DNA of 64,000 nucleotides from Oscillospiraceae bacterium (GTDB lineage: Bacteria > Bacillota > Clostridia > Lachnospirales > Lachnospiraceae), in assembly GCA_021771715.1 (NCBI GenBank), contig JAETOO010000002.1, positions 248,001-312,000 on the forward strand, given 5' to 3'. The notes under the pieces are model-generated. The model worked only from the letters and a program-made list of their open reading frames with translations. It ran no database searches and was not told where the DNA came from. Numbering within the stretch: the stretch's first letter is position 1; the number at the start of each line of letters is the position of its first letter. Below, piece after piece: positions 51,026 to 59,137 of this stretch. The position numbers were made by a program, and so were the translations under genes.

Positions 51026-51313
51026 TTACAGTTCAGCCAGCCACACTCAGAGAAGGTAGCAGGGCCGTCCGAAAGCGACTGTAGCGAGTCTTTACAAGTT
51101 CTTAGGTCTCAGAATGCCGGAGCAGCTGTAAAAATCCTGCGTTCAAGCAGGATTTTTAGCTGGCTCTGTCTGAGGAAAATGTGCATCCGGCACATTTTCC
51201 GAGTTGCCAGCGGCAGTTGCGCAGGCATTTTGAGACCTTAGAACTTGTAGACGAGCGATTTGGAGCTTTCGGACGGCCCTGCTATCTTCTCGTCCGGGTT
51301 GGCCGAACTGTAA
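51026..51313. mobile_element. MITE-like 288-bp palindromic element
   Basis: Left arm 51026-51128 and right arm 51210-51313 are inverted repeats of each other, about 80% identical, starting TTACAGTTC and containing the shared blocks AGCAGGGCCGTCCGAAAGC and ACAAGTTCT. The centre has two perfect hairpins: AAAAATCCTGC/GCAGGATTTTT (51130-51157) and GGAAAATGTGC/GCACATTTTCC (51174-51200). No coding capacity. Very long terminal arms without a transposase are typical of MITEs or structured repeat RNAs. Not seen elsewhere in this window. Confidence 0.75.
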
Positions 51314-51520
51314 CCACAGCCTGCAACTACCCAAACGCAATACACAAATGATGAAAAAATGTCAACCACAAAACCAACACACAGCACGAAGCACACCGAA
51401 CAGTATTATCCGGTGCGCTTCTGCTATGTAATATCGTATATTTTATAGGAAGAATCCGTTTCCGCTCACATCAAACCTGCCGTTCTGCAGCCTGCGAAGC
51501 ATTCAGCCTTCGCGATCCTC

Positions 51521-51600
51521 CCGGCTCTCGCGCAGCCCTCCCGACTCTCGCGCAGCCCTCCCGACTCTCGCGCAATCCTCCTGGCTCTCACGCAGCCCTC
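51521..51600. repeat. 20-bp tandem repeat, four copies
   Basis: CCGGCTCTCGCGCAGCCCTC and three close copies in exact 20-bp phase (51521, 51541, 51561, 51581), ending 31 bp before the glucokinase stop. A partial copy precedes it. The stretch 51314-51520 otherwise holds nothing recognised. Confidence 0.9.
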
Positions 51601-51631
51601 CCAGCTCAGCCGATCACTCCCCGATGCCCTT

Positions 51632-52567
51632 CTACAGCACCAGCTTCGCCGCCCCGTAGATGCCTGCGTCATTTCCGAGTGTCGCGAGCGCGAACTTCGT
51701 CTCCTTGCAGCCGGAGAACGCATATGCCTTGAAGGTCGGGATGATGTAATCCAGCAGGATCGGGCCTGCCTTCGACACACCGCCACCAATAACGATGATA
51801 TCCGGGTCCGCGACGGCCACGAAGCTCGCCAGCGCCTTCCCCAGGCAGGAGCCAAACCGCTCTGCGACCTGAATCGCCACAACGTCCTGTTCCTTCACTG
51901 CATTAAACACAGTCTTCGCCGTGACCTTCTCCGCACTGCGCATCACAGACGGCGCATCGGTCGCCGCGAGCGCCTTCTTTGCGAGGCGCGCAATTCCGGT
52001 CGCCGACGCGATCTGCTCAAGGCAGCCGTACGCGCCGCAGTTGCACTGCTCCGTCATCGTGTCGTCCACATGCGCATGCCCGATCTCTCCGCCTGCGCCG
52101 TGCGCGCCGCCGATCACCTGATCATTTACGATGATGCCGCCGCCCACGCCGGTGCCCAGCGTGACCATGATCATATTGTGGTAGCCTGCGCCGCCGCCCT
52201 TCCACTGCTCGCCGAGCGCGGCCACATTCGCGTCGTTCCCCGCCTTGACCTTCAGTCCGGTCATCGCCGAGAGGTCCTTCTCAATCGGCACGAAGCCCCA
52301 GTGCAGGTTCACCGCGCAGGGCACCTCGCCCGCCGCATTGACCGGCCCCGGGATGCCGATGCCCACGCCCGCGATCTCCTCCGGATCGAGCTGCCGCTGT
52401 GCCATCTTCGCCTTGATCGTCTCTGCGATATCCGGAAGAATCTTAGACCCGTTGTCCTCCGTTCGCGTCTCAATCTCCCACTTCTCCACGACCTCGCCGT
52501 CCACAGTGAACAAGCCGCACTTTACCGTCGTTCCTCCTACGTCAATTCCAAAACCGTACTTTTTCAT
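51632..52567 (-). CDS. glk: ROK-family glucokinase
   Basis: A 311-residue sugar kinase: ATP loop GIDVGGTTVKCGLF (7-20), sugar site GNDANVAALGE (Asp112 catalytic), zinc site with His163 (GEIGHAH) and CNCGAYGCLE (Cys175, Cys177, Cys182). Start overlaps the hprK stop (ATGA), so the two are co-translated. The hprK-ROK kinase linkage is common in Lachnospiraceae. Converts glucose to glucose-6-phosphate. Confidence 0.93.
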   Translation of the reverse strand: MKKYGFGIDVGGTTVKCGLFTVDGEVVEKWEIETRTEDNGSKILPDIAETIKAKMAQRQLDPEEIAGVGIGIPGPVNAAGEVPCAVNLHWGFVPIEKDLSAMTGLKVKAGNDANVAALGEQWKGGGAGYHNMIMVTLGTGVGGGIIVNDQVIGGAHGAGGEIGHAHVDDTMTEQCNCGAYGCLEQIASATGIARLAKKALAATDAPSVMRSAEKVTAKTVFNAVKEQDVVAIQVAERFGSCLGKALASFVAVADPDIIVIGGGVSKAGPILLDYIIPTFKAYAFSGCKETKFALATLGNDAGIYGAAKLVL

Positions 52568-53514
52568 TCCTCCAGCCTCCCTGCATTTCTCATCAGACTA
52601 TTCTGTACACGATTGTACAGCTCCTTCGCCGCATTGTATCCCATCTTCTTCTGGCGGTGGTTGACCGCAGCCGACTCCACGATCACGGCAAGATTCCGGC
52701 CCGGGCGGATCGGAAGCGAGTGGCAGACCACCTTGTTGCCCAGAAACTCCGTGTACTCCTCCTCGAGTCCCAGACGGTCGTACTCCTTCTCGCGGTCCCA
52801 CTCCTCCAGCTTGATCACGAGATCAATCGACTGCGTGTTCTTGACGCTCTCCACTCCGAACAGCGTCTTCACGTCTATGATCCCGATGCCGCGCAGCTCG
52901 ATAAAATGCCGCGTGATGTCCGGCGACGAGCCGATCAGCGTCTCGTCGCTGACCTTCCGGATCTCGACTACATCGTCGGTGACAAGGCGATGTCCGCGCT
53001 TGATCAGCTCCAGAGCTGCCTCGCTCTTTCCGATGCCGCTCTCGCCCATGATCAGCACGCCCTCGCCGTACACGTCGACGAGCACGCCGTGGATCGAAAT
53101 GCACGGGGCCAGCTCGACATTCAGCCAGCGAATGACCTCCGCCATGAACGATGAGGTCGTCATCTTCGTCGTAAATACCGGCACCTCATACTGCTCGGCC
53201 AGCCGGAGCATGTCCTCATCCGGCTCGGTCATCGTCGTGTAAATGATGCACGGAACGTGATAGGATAAAAATTTTTCATATACCGGAACCTTCGTCTCCC
53301 TGGTCAGATGCTCCAGATACGTGTATTCCACGTACCCGATGATCTGCACTCGTTCCGAGTAAAAATGGTCAAAGTATCCGGTAAGCTGAAGCGCCGGACG
53401 GTTGATCTCTGAGGTCACGATCTTCTTCCCGGTCATGCTGATATTCGGAAGTACGTTCGTCAGATTCATCTTATCCGCCAGCTTCTCAATCGTTACGCTG
53501 CTAGCCATCTGCAT
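52564..53514 (-). CDS. hprK: HPr kinase/phosphorylase
   Basis: A 316-residue HprK/P. N-terminal DRTGG-like domain (1-130), conserved His142 (ISIHGVLVDVYG), P-loop GESGIGKS (157-164), and the HprK signature LRGIGIIDVKTLFG. It phosphorylates HPr on Ser46 in carbon catabolite repression. Promoter TAGACA-17-TATAAT lies ~70 bp upstream. The following glk overlaps by 4 bp. Its presence places the organism among Firmicutes-type low-GC lineages. Confidence 0.95.
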   Translation of the reverse strand: MQMASSVTIEKLADKMNLTNVLPNISMTGKKIVTSEINRPALQLTGYFDHFYSERVQIIGYVEYTYLEHLTRETKVPVYEKFLSYHVPCIIYTTMTEPDEDMLRLAEQYEVPVFTTKMTTSSFMAEVIRWLNVELAPCISIHGVLVDVYGEGVLIMGESGIGKSEAALELIKRGHRLVTDDVVEIRKVSDETLIGSSPDITRHFIELRGIGIIDVKTLFGVESVKNTQSIDLVIKLEEWDREKEYDRLGLEEEYTEFLGNKVVCHSLPIRPGRNLAVIVESAAVNHRQKKMGYNAAKELYNRVQNSLMRNAGRLEE

Positions 53515-53584
53515 AATCCTCCTGAACTAGATAGTCTTCGGCACATTCCCCAAAGGATATACCGCAGATTTGTTCTACTTGTAC

Positions 53585-53613
53585 ATTATAAATAATGCGA
53601 GGGAATTTGTCTA
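53585..53613 (-). promoter_or_regulatory. Promoter of hprK-glk
   Basis: TAGACA (53608-53613), 17 bp, TATAAT (53585-53590), 71 bp before the hprK ATG, minus strand. Confidence 0.75.
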
Positions 53614-53791
53614 TAGAGAGGAGAAGGGATTTCTAAAAAATTTAAATACGAAGAATTGCAAATCATATTGACCTTTGGCCTCTTGGCTGTTTCTTAGTTC
53701 TTTCATTCTCGCTGGAAACGGATCGGTGTGCACTATCGTATCGGCTGTCTTGTTAAGCACATTATATTACCCTCCTTGTATCACAATCTAT

Positions 53792-54181
53792 TTAATTCCC
53801 GGGCTCGTCGTCCCAGGAAAGCGTGCCCGTGCGGACCGCCTCCTCATACTTCGCGATCTTGTACTCCAGCTTTTCGAGCGCGACGTCGTATTTCTTCCGG
53901 GCCGCCAGCAATTCCTCCCTCGCACCCCGCAGCAGGTCACATCTCGCCTCGAACGTCTCGTCGCCCTCCCGAAACAGACGGACATACTCGGCCAGCAGCT
54001 CAATCGACAGCCCTGCGTCCCGAAAGCAGATCGCGTTTGCGACCCAGCCCAGATCCGTCTCGTCATAATCCCGGATACCGCCCGCGGTACGGTGAACCCT
54101 TGGAATCACCCCGACCCGCTCATAGTAGCGCAGCGTGTCCGGCGTGATCTTGTAGACCTCGCACACCTCTTTGATCGTCAT
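53792..54181 (-). CDS. MerR-family transcriptional regulator
   Basis: A 129-residue MerR protein: helix-turn-helix EVCEVYKITPDTLRYYERVG (5-24) and wing, then a long dimerisation helix (EELLAARKKYDVALEKLEYKI). The small size is of the AdhR/YfmP type, which usually respond to electrophiles. Its promoter has a 19-bp spacer with the dyad CTTGGAGCTCACTCCATG, so it is probably autoregulated. Downstream, at 53744-53773, lie a perfect SD and a nine-codon frame (MCLTRQPIR), perhaps the stump of a lost target gene. Confidence 0.9.
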   Translation of the reverse strand: MTIKEVCEVYKITPDTLRYYERVGVIPRVHRTAGGIRDYDETDLGWVANAICFRDAGLSIELLAEYVRLFREGDETFEARCDLLRGAREELLAARKKYDVALEKLEYKIAKYEEAVRTGTLSWDDEPGN

Positions 54182-54210
54182 CTCGCACCTCCGTTTTTGC
54201 CTCTGTGCGC

Positions 54211-54241
54211 ATTATACTACATGGAGTGAGCTCCAAGTCAA
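54211..54241 (-). promoter_or_regulatory. MerR-type autoregulated promoter
   Basis: TTGACT (54236-54241), 19 bp, TATAAT (54211-54216) on the minus strand, with the spacer dyad CTTGGAG-CTCA-CTCCATG, close to known MerR-family operators. Drives the MerR gene. Confidence 0.85.
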
Positions 54242-54280
54242 GGGCTGCCGGAAGAGTTTTCGTGAAAAATTTAACTTCTG

Positions 54281-54309
54281 TTGTTATATGTTACTTTTTA
54301 TGATAGAAT
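54281..54309 (+). promoter_or_regulatory. Promoter of the QueG-like/M20/BCCT operon
   Basis: TTGTTA (54281-54286), 17 bp, TAGAAT (54304-54309), about 90 bp before the first gene's start. Confidence 0.6.
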
Positions 54310-54399
54310 TTCATCGAATAAACACATAGAAAGCACATTATTTATGCCGAAAAAAGGAAATCATGTGTTTGATGTGGAAAAGGAGGAGGGAGATAAGGC

Positions 54400-55248
54400 T
54401 TGAGATCTTATCGTGAACGTTGCACGATGGCCTCGCTTATTTTAGGTAAGGCGAGAGAATGCGGAGCGGATCTGGTGGGGCTGGCGGATGTGGAGGTTTT
54501 GAAAAACGGGCCTTCGGAACAGCTGTTTCCCAGGATGAAGGACCACAGCCGGGATCATTTCGCGGCGCGGATCACCACCGGGCTGCCACACGGAGCCGTC
54601 TTCTGGGAGGAGGACGCGCAGACGGCGATTGTCTACGGCGTGGCACATCCCCAGGAAAAGCCGGAGATGGATTGGTGGTGCGGGGGCATCGATCCGCCGG
54701 GGAACAAAAAGCTGGCCCAGATCGGCAAGGCGCTGAAAGAATTTTTGCAGGAGACCTATCCCGATCTGTCTGTCTATCCCAAGCTGTACCACGTAGAAAA
54801 GGGCGGCATCTATTTAAAGGAAGCGGCCTACTGGGCAGGGCTTGGCTGTATCGGAAGAAATAACCTGCTGATCAACCCGGAGTTCGGACCCCGGGTGCGG
54901 GTGCGCGCCATGCTGATCAGCGAGAAGCTCCCGGCCACGGGGCCGAGCAGCTTCGATCCCTGCGAGGGCTGCGAGGAGTACTGCCTCAAGGGCTGTCCCC
55001 AGAAAGCCTTCGACCAGGTGATCTATACGAAGGAAGAGACGGGACTGTCCCATCTGCCGGCCAGAGAGGGCGATTACTACCGCAAGGCCTGTGTGGCGGA
55101 GATGACTAAGAATGAAGCCGAGGCGAAGATTCAGGTGCTGCCGCAATTTTCGGATGAGCCGCTGAAGGTGACGAAATACTGCAGAAACTGTGAATTTCTC
55201 TGTCCGGTCGGCCGAAAAAGCGTATTGAGGGAGGAAGCAAATGTTTGA
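54400..55248 (+). CDS. QueG-like iron-sulfur protein (epoxyqueuosine reductase related)
   Basis: A 282-residue protein related to QueG and reductive dehalogenase-type reductases. YWAGLGCIGRNNLLINPEFG is the cobalamin-fold signature. Two cysteine clusters follow: CEGCEEYCLKGCP (first 4Fe-4S) and CRNCEFLCPVG (second cluster, with an upstream Cys in YRKACVAEM). Shorter than QueG (~380) and lacking the C-terminal HEAT repeats, so probably a paralogue with another substrate. TTG start supported by AGGAGG ten bases upstream; an ATG at 54427 has none. Overlaps the M20 amidohydrolase by 8 bp and leads to a BCCT transporter. Confidence 0.78.
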   Translation: MRSYRERCTMASLILGKARECGADLVGLADVEVLKNGPSEQLFPRMKDHSRDHFAARITTGLPHGAVFWEEDAQTAIVYGVAHPQEKPEMDWWCGGIDPPGNKKLAQIGKALKEFLQETYPDLSVYPKLYHVEKGGIYLKEAAYWAGLGCIGRNNLLINPEFGPRVRVRAMLISEKLPATGPSSFDPCEGCEEYCLKGCPQKAFDQVIYTKEETGLSHLPAREGDYYRKACVAEMTKNEAEAKIQVLPQFSDEPLKVTKYCRNCEFLCPVGRKSVLREEANV

Positions 55249-56404
55249 CGCAAAGGAATTGGCTCAGGAGGTGAAGGAAAAGCTGGTGACGTACCGCCGG
55301 CATTTCCACAAATATCCCGAACTGAGCTTTCAGGAGACGGAGACCAGCCGGTTTATCCGCGAGCATCTGACGGCGGCGGGTGTGGAGCTGATGCCCGGCA
55401 TCCGCGGCAATTCCGTCGTAGGGATTCTGGACGGACCAAAGCCCGGCAAGACGATTGCCTTCCGTGCGGATATCGACGCACTGAATATGAACGAAAAAAA
55501 TACGGACAAGCCCTACTGCTCCGTGCGGCCGGACGCCATGCACGCCTGTGGACACGACAGCCATACGGCGATCTGCCTGGCATTGGCGGAGACCATGTCA
55601 GCCCACCGGGAGGAGATCGCGGGCAGAGTGCTGTTTCTGTTTCAGCAGGGCGAGGAGCGGCAGCCGGGCGGCGCCGTCATGCTGGTGGAGGACGGCGTTC
55701 TGAAGGATGTCGACTACATTCTCGGGCTGCACGTGTCGCCGGAGTATCCTGCCGGTGTCGTGGCGGCCAAGGCCGGTCCCCGCAGCGCGTCCGTGGATGA
55801 TTTTCAGCTCGTGATCCACGGAAAGGGCGCGCACGGTGCACGGCCCCATCTGGCCCACGACCCGATCATGTGCGGCGTATCCATTGCCACGGAGCTGCAG
55901 CAGATCGTATCCCGGGTGTCCAACCCCCAGGATCCGCTGGTGATCACCATCGGAAAATTTGCAGGCGGCTATGCCCGAAACGTCATCCCCGACGATGTGG
56001 AGCTGTTGGCGACGATCCGAAGCTACAACCCGGAGCTTCGCACCCTTGCTGAGGAGCGGATCCGGGAGGTTATTGACTGCGTGTGCAAACTGCATCATTG
56101 CACTTATGATCTGACCTACGAGCACGGCTATCCGGCCCTGTTCACCGATCAGCACAGTGTAGAACTGCTTCAGGAGGCGGCGGCGGAGCTGGGCTATGAG
56201 TTCCGCTATGATTCGTCCAGCATGGGAAGTGAAGATTTTGCCTACTATCTGCAGGTATGCGACGGCTGCTATTTCCATATCGGAAGCGGCGACGGCGTGG
56301 AGCGCTTCCTGCACAATCCGCATTTTGATATGGATGAGCGCTGCATGGAGGTGGGATTTGCCTGCTTTTTGACGATGTACCAGAAGCTGACCGCCAAGGA
56401 GTAA
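55241..56404 (+). CDS. M20-family amidohydrolase
   Basis: A 387-residue metal-dependent amidohydrolase. It has YRRHFHKYPELSFQE near the N-terminus, metal ligands in MHACGHDSHTA (Cys/His site), QQGEERQPGGA (catalytic Glu pair), GLHVSPEYPAG, and SSSMGSEDFAYYL near the C-terminus. This is the IAA-amino acid hydrolase/N-acyl-amino acid deacylase (HipO/AmhX) class. Coupled to the QueG-like gene and 81 bp before a BCCT transporter gene, so it probably deacylates an imported N-acyl or amide compound (inference). Confidence 0.9.
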   Translation: MFDAKELAQEVKEKLVTYRRHFHKYPELSFQETETSRFIREHLTAAGVELMPGIRGNSVVGILDGPKPGKTIAFRADIDALNMNEKNTDKPYCSVRPDAMHACGHDSHTAICLALAETMSAHREEIAGRVLFLFQQGEERQPGGAVMLVEDGVLKDVDYILGLHVSPEYPAGVVAAKAGPRSASVDDFQLVIHGKGAHGARPHLAHDPIMCGVSIATELQQIVSRVSNPQDPLVITIGKFAGGYARNVIPDDVELLATIRSYNPELRTLAEERIREVIDCVCKLHHCTYDLTYEHGYPALFTDQHSVELLQEAAAELGYEFRYDSSSMGSEDFAYYLQVCDGCYFHIGSGDGVERFLHNPHFDMDERCMEVGFACFLTMYQKLTAKE

Positions 56405-56491
56405 GCGGCAGCACCCGTGTGCTGATCGATCCCTGTTCAGACAAACGGTCCGCCGGTTGGCACACCAGACACGAGAGAGGAGAATTTGGTG

Positions 56492-58033
56492 ATGAAAAAA
56501 GTAAATTTGCCCCTGTTTATTGTGGGCTTTCTGTTGGTAATGTGTTTTGTAATTCCGGCCGCCCTGATACCGGTACAGACGTCCGATCTGATCAGCGCGC
56601 TGAATTCCTTTATGACCCGGGATCTGGCCTGGCTGTGCTTCGGCTGCTATCTGCTTTTCCTGGCGTTTCCCCTGTACTTTGCGTTTTCCAAGTACGGAAA
56701 GCTGCGCATGGGCGGAAAGGACGCGAAACCAGAGTACACAAATTTTGAGTACATTTCCATGAACGTCTGCTCCGCGCTGGCCGCAGGTGTCGTGACCTTC
56801 GGCTTCACCGAGTGGATGTACTACGTGACCGCGACGCCGTTCCACGTGGAGCCGGGCTCCATTCAGTCCTACGAGTATGCCAGCGCCTACGGGATGTTCC
56901 ACTGGGGCCTTACCATGTGGCCTCTGTACATCATGCCGGGTATCGCCATCGGCTACATGTACTACAACAAGAACTCCGGCGCCTTCACCGTATCGGCGGC
57001 AATGGGCGATGTGGCGAAGAAGCATCGCTGGCTCGGCTGGATTCTCGACGCCATCGCGGCCTTCCACATGGCCTCCGGCGTCTGTACCACAGTCGGACTG
57101 GGCACTCCGGTCATCGCCCAGCTGTTTGCATCCATCGTGGGCATCGAGGTGACCTTCGCTCTGAAATTAAGCGTCATCGGAGTATTTATGGTCTTTCTCG
57201 TCATCTTTGCCACGACGCCGATCAAAAAAGGAATGGCGGCCATCAGCAAATTCAATGTATGGCTGGGCATCGTGCTGCTGGCTCTGGTGCTGATTCTCGG
57301 CCCGACGAACTTTATCTTAAACACCACCTATCAGGCGGCGGGCACAAACCTTTCAAACATCATTGACATGAGCTTTTTCACCGACCCGATGGGCGACGGT
57401 CTGCTCTCCGGAGGCTGGACGGTCTTTTATGTGGTATGGTATCTGGGACTTGCCTACAAGACCGGTATCTGGATCGCCAAGACCAGCAAGGGCCGTACTT
57501 TCCGGGAAATCTTCATCTGCGTGGGAATCTGGACCTCTATCGCCTGCTGGGCTACCTTCGGCATCCTGGGCAACTATGCGCTCGATCTCGAAGTCAACCA
57601 CGGCGTTCCTTACTCCACTATGATCGGAGAAATGGGACAGTCCGGTGTCATTTCCGACATCATCAGCCATCTCCCGGTGCCGATGTTCTTTATGGCTGGA
57701 TTCCTGATCCTGCTGTTTTTGAACATTGCCACCTCAGTCACCTCCAGCGTGGCCACGGGAGCGCTGTTCACCAGCAAAAACCTCAAACAGGACGAGGAGC
57801 CGGGCGCGCCCTTCAAGCTGGTATGGATTGTGCTGTGCTTTGCAATTCCGGTTGCCTTCCTGCTGATCGAGAATGCCACCGGCGTAGCGGCCCTCACGAT
57901 TATCAAAAACTTTACCACCATCATGTCCATCCCCTTTACCTTTATGGGGCTGGCGCTGATCTGGTACTTTATCAAGGTGTTCCGCAAGGATCTGAAGGAC
58001 GGCGTTCTGGATGAAGAGCTGAAGATGAAATAA
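56492..58033 (+). CDS. BCCT-family transporter
   Basis: A 513-residue betaine/carnitine/choline transporter with 12 helices. GFTEWMYY at TM3 and the TM8 block WTVFYVVWYLGLAYKTGIWI with ARTSKGRTFREIF-type continuation are family signatures; the tryptophan box is less complete than in BetP. There is no long charged tail, so it resembles CaiT-type transport rather than osmosensing. Start at 56492 has GAGGAG nine bases upstream. Last gene of an operon with a QueG-like protein and an M20 hydrolase, ending at a strong terminator. Confidence 0.92.
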   Translation: MKKVNLPLFIVGFLLVMCFVIPAALIPVQTSDLISALNSFMTRDLAWLCFGCYLLFLAFPLYFAFSKYGKLRMGGKDAKPEYTNFEYISMNVCSALAAGVVTFGFTEWMYYVTATPFHVEPGSIQSYEYASAYGMFHWGLTMWPLYIMPGIAIGYMYYNKNSGAFTVSAAMGDVAKKHRWLGWILDAIAAFHMASGVCTTVGLGTPVIAQLFASIVGIEVTFALKLSVIGVFMVFLVIFATTPIKKGMAAISKFNVWLGIVLLALVLILGPTNFILNTTYQAAGTNLSNIIDMSFFTDPMGDGLLSGGWTVFYVVWYLGLAYKTGIWIAKTSKGRTFREIFICVGIWTSIACWATFGILGNYALDLEVNHGVPYSTMIGEMGQSGVISDIISHLPVPMFFMAGFLILLFLNIATSVTSSVATGALFTSKNLKQDEEPGAPFKLVWIVLCFAIPVAFLLIENATGVAALTIIKNFTTIMSIPFTFMGLALIWYFIKVFRKDLKDGVLDEELKMK

Positions 58034-58039
58034 AATGAT

Positions 58040-58089
58040 CCCGTGGAGGCGTACGCGCAAAGACGCGCCGGCTTCCACGGGAGTTTTTT
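58040..58089 (+). terminator. Rho-independent terminator after the BCCT gene
   Basis: Stem CCCGTGGA with TCCACGGG, inner GCG-rich stem, then AGTTTTTT on the plus strand. Also marks the right edge of the GC-rich chromosome before the AT-rich island. Confidence 0.9.
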
Positions 58090-58116
58090 GTCTACACCCT
58101 CAACTCCATATCTGCA

Positions 58117-58584
58117 TCACCGCCTCCGAACCGGAAAGAACATATACGCCTGTCCGTTTTCCTCCGGACATTGAAAATCATGAACTGCTCCTGCCAGTTC
58201 TATTCCCTGCTCTTCCATATACGCCAGCACCTTCCTGAATACATCCGCTTCCGTACATTTCACATACAAGTACTCATATCCGGGAATTGTCCATTTTACC
58301 CACCCTTCCGGAGCCTCCGCTTCATCCACAACCTCTACACCTGCCAGATACAATCCCTCCGTAAAATTGTTCTCCCAGGATTTGAACGAACGGGAAAAAT
58401 CAGACATCGCTCCCCATATGCCGCCGATCATTCCGTTTTCACCCCTTTTGGCAAGATGAGCAACCTCGTCAAAATGGCGGTTGGCATCTTCCCATAATTT
58501 CTGTATGAAACCTGCGCCGTCTTTTGTAGAACCCTCTTTTCCGATTACAGAAAAAGATTCCTTCACACATTTTTTGATTTCCAT
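58117..58584 (-). CDS. GyrI-like/AraC effector-binding domain protein
   Basis: A 155-residue stand-alone small-molecule-binding domain of the GyrI/AraC_E_bind class: EIKKCVKESFSVIGKEGST at the start, YLAGVEVVDEAEAPEGWVKW, and IPGYEYLYVKCTEADVFRKV. These act as effector sensors or as hydrolases and inhibitors; here no DNA-binding domain is attached. AT-richer than upstream genes. No operon partner. Confidence 0.82.
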   Translation of the reverse strand: MEIKKCVKESFSVIGKEGSTKDGAGFIQKLWEDANRHFDEVAHLAKRGENGMIGGIWGAMSDFSRSFKSWENNFTEGLYLAGVEVVDEAEAPEGWVKWTIPGYEYLYVKCTEADVFRKVLAYMEEQGIELAGAVHDFQCPEENGQAYMFFPVRRR

Positions 58585-58642
58585 TTTCTCTCCTTTTCTT
58601 CTTTTGCTTCCATATCATCCTGTTGTATGCACCATAAGAATT

Positions 58643-58942
58643 TCACTTCGGCAATTCGTTTACAACATCATCCTTATCTTTGCAAATCAGAATACCTATC
58701 GTCTGATTATCCTGTTCTGTTTTCATATTCTTGTTTACCGCCGTAACATAAAAATTCAATTTTTCCGTCTTCAATTCCACTACAACATAGCAGTGTAACC
58801 GAACAGATAAAACAGCAAATCCATATAAAAGTCCGTTTCGCCAACCCTTATATGTACCTGTCTTCCCAAATACGAAAAGCCCGTCCCCAACTCCAATAAA
58901 AACTGTGTAAGCTGATCTACCAAAGCAGTTCACGTTCTCCAT
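58643..58942 (-). pseudogene. YhcG/DUF1016 nuclease remnant
   Basis: Only the C-terminal nuclease block survives: LHCYVVVELKTEKLNFYVTA, then TIGILICKDKDDVVNELPK, matching the conserved (C)YVVIELK...FY...AV...NPTIGLILC pattern of DUF1016. The frame lacks the N-terminal DUF1016_N domain and has damaged sequence upstream. A decayed accessory gene. The stretch 58943-59137 after it contains nothing recognised. Confidence 0.75.
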
Positions 58943-59137
58943 TAGTTACATTTTACCATTTCACCTGGCTTTTCTCCACAAGAAAATCTCATATTTCTGA
59001 AACGTGATAGGTGTCGCCGTCGGAATAAAGTCAACTAGAAATTCCGCATCTACTCCATTTGAAAAAACGTATGGCAAAGCCTCCGCAGACAACTGGCAAC
59101 GCTACAGAATGCTCTAAACAATCGTTTTATTCTCAGG

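Noticed and set aside
51051-51340. Coding frames across the palindromic element on both strands
   Set aside because: Frames coincide with the inverted arms, have no SD, and the structure explains their openness.
53744-53773. Nine-codon gene after the MerR gene (MCLTRQPIR)
   Set aside because: Excellent SD, but no conservation evidence and no regulatory structure after it; noted as a possible gene stump only.
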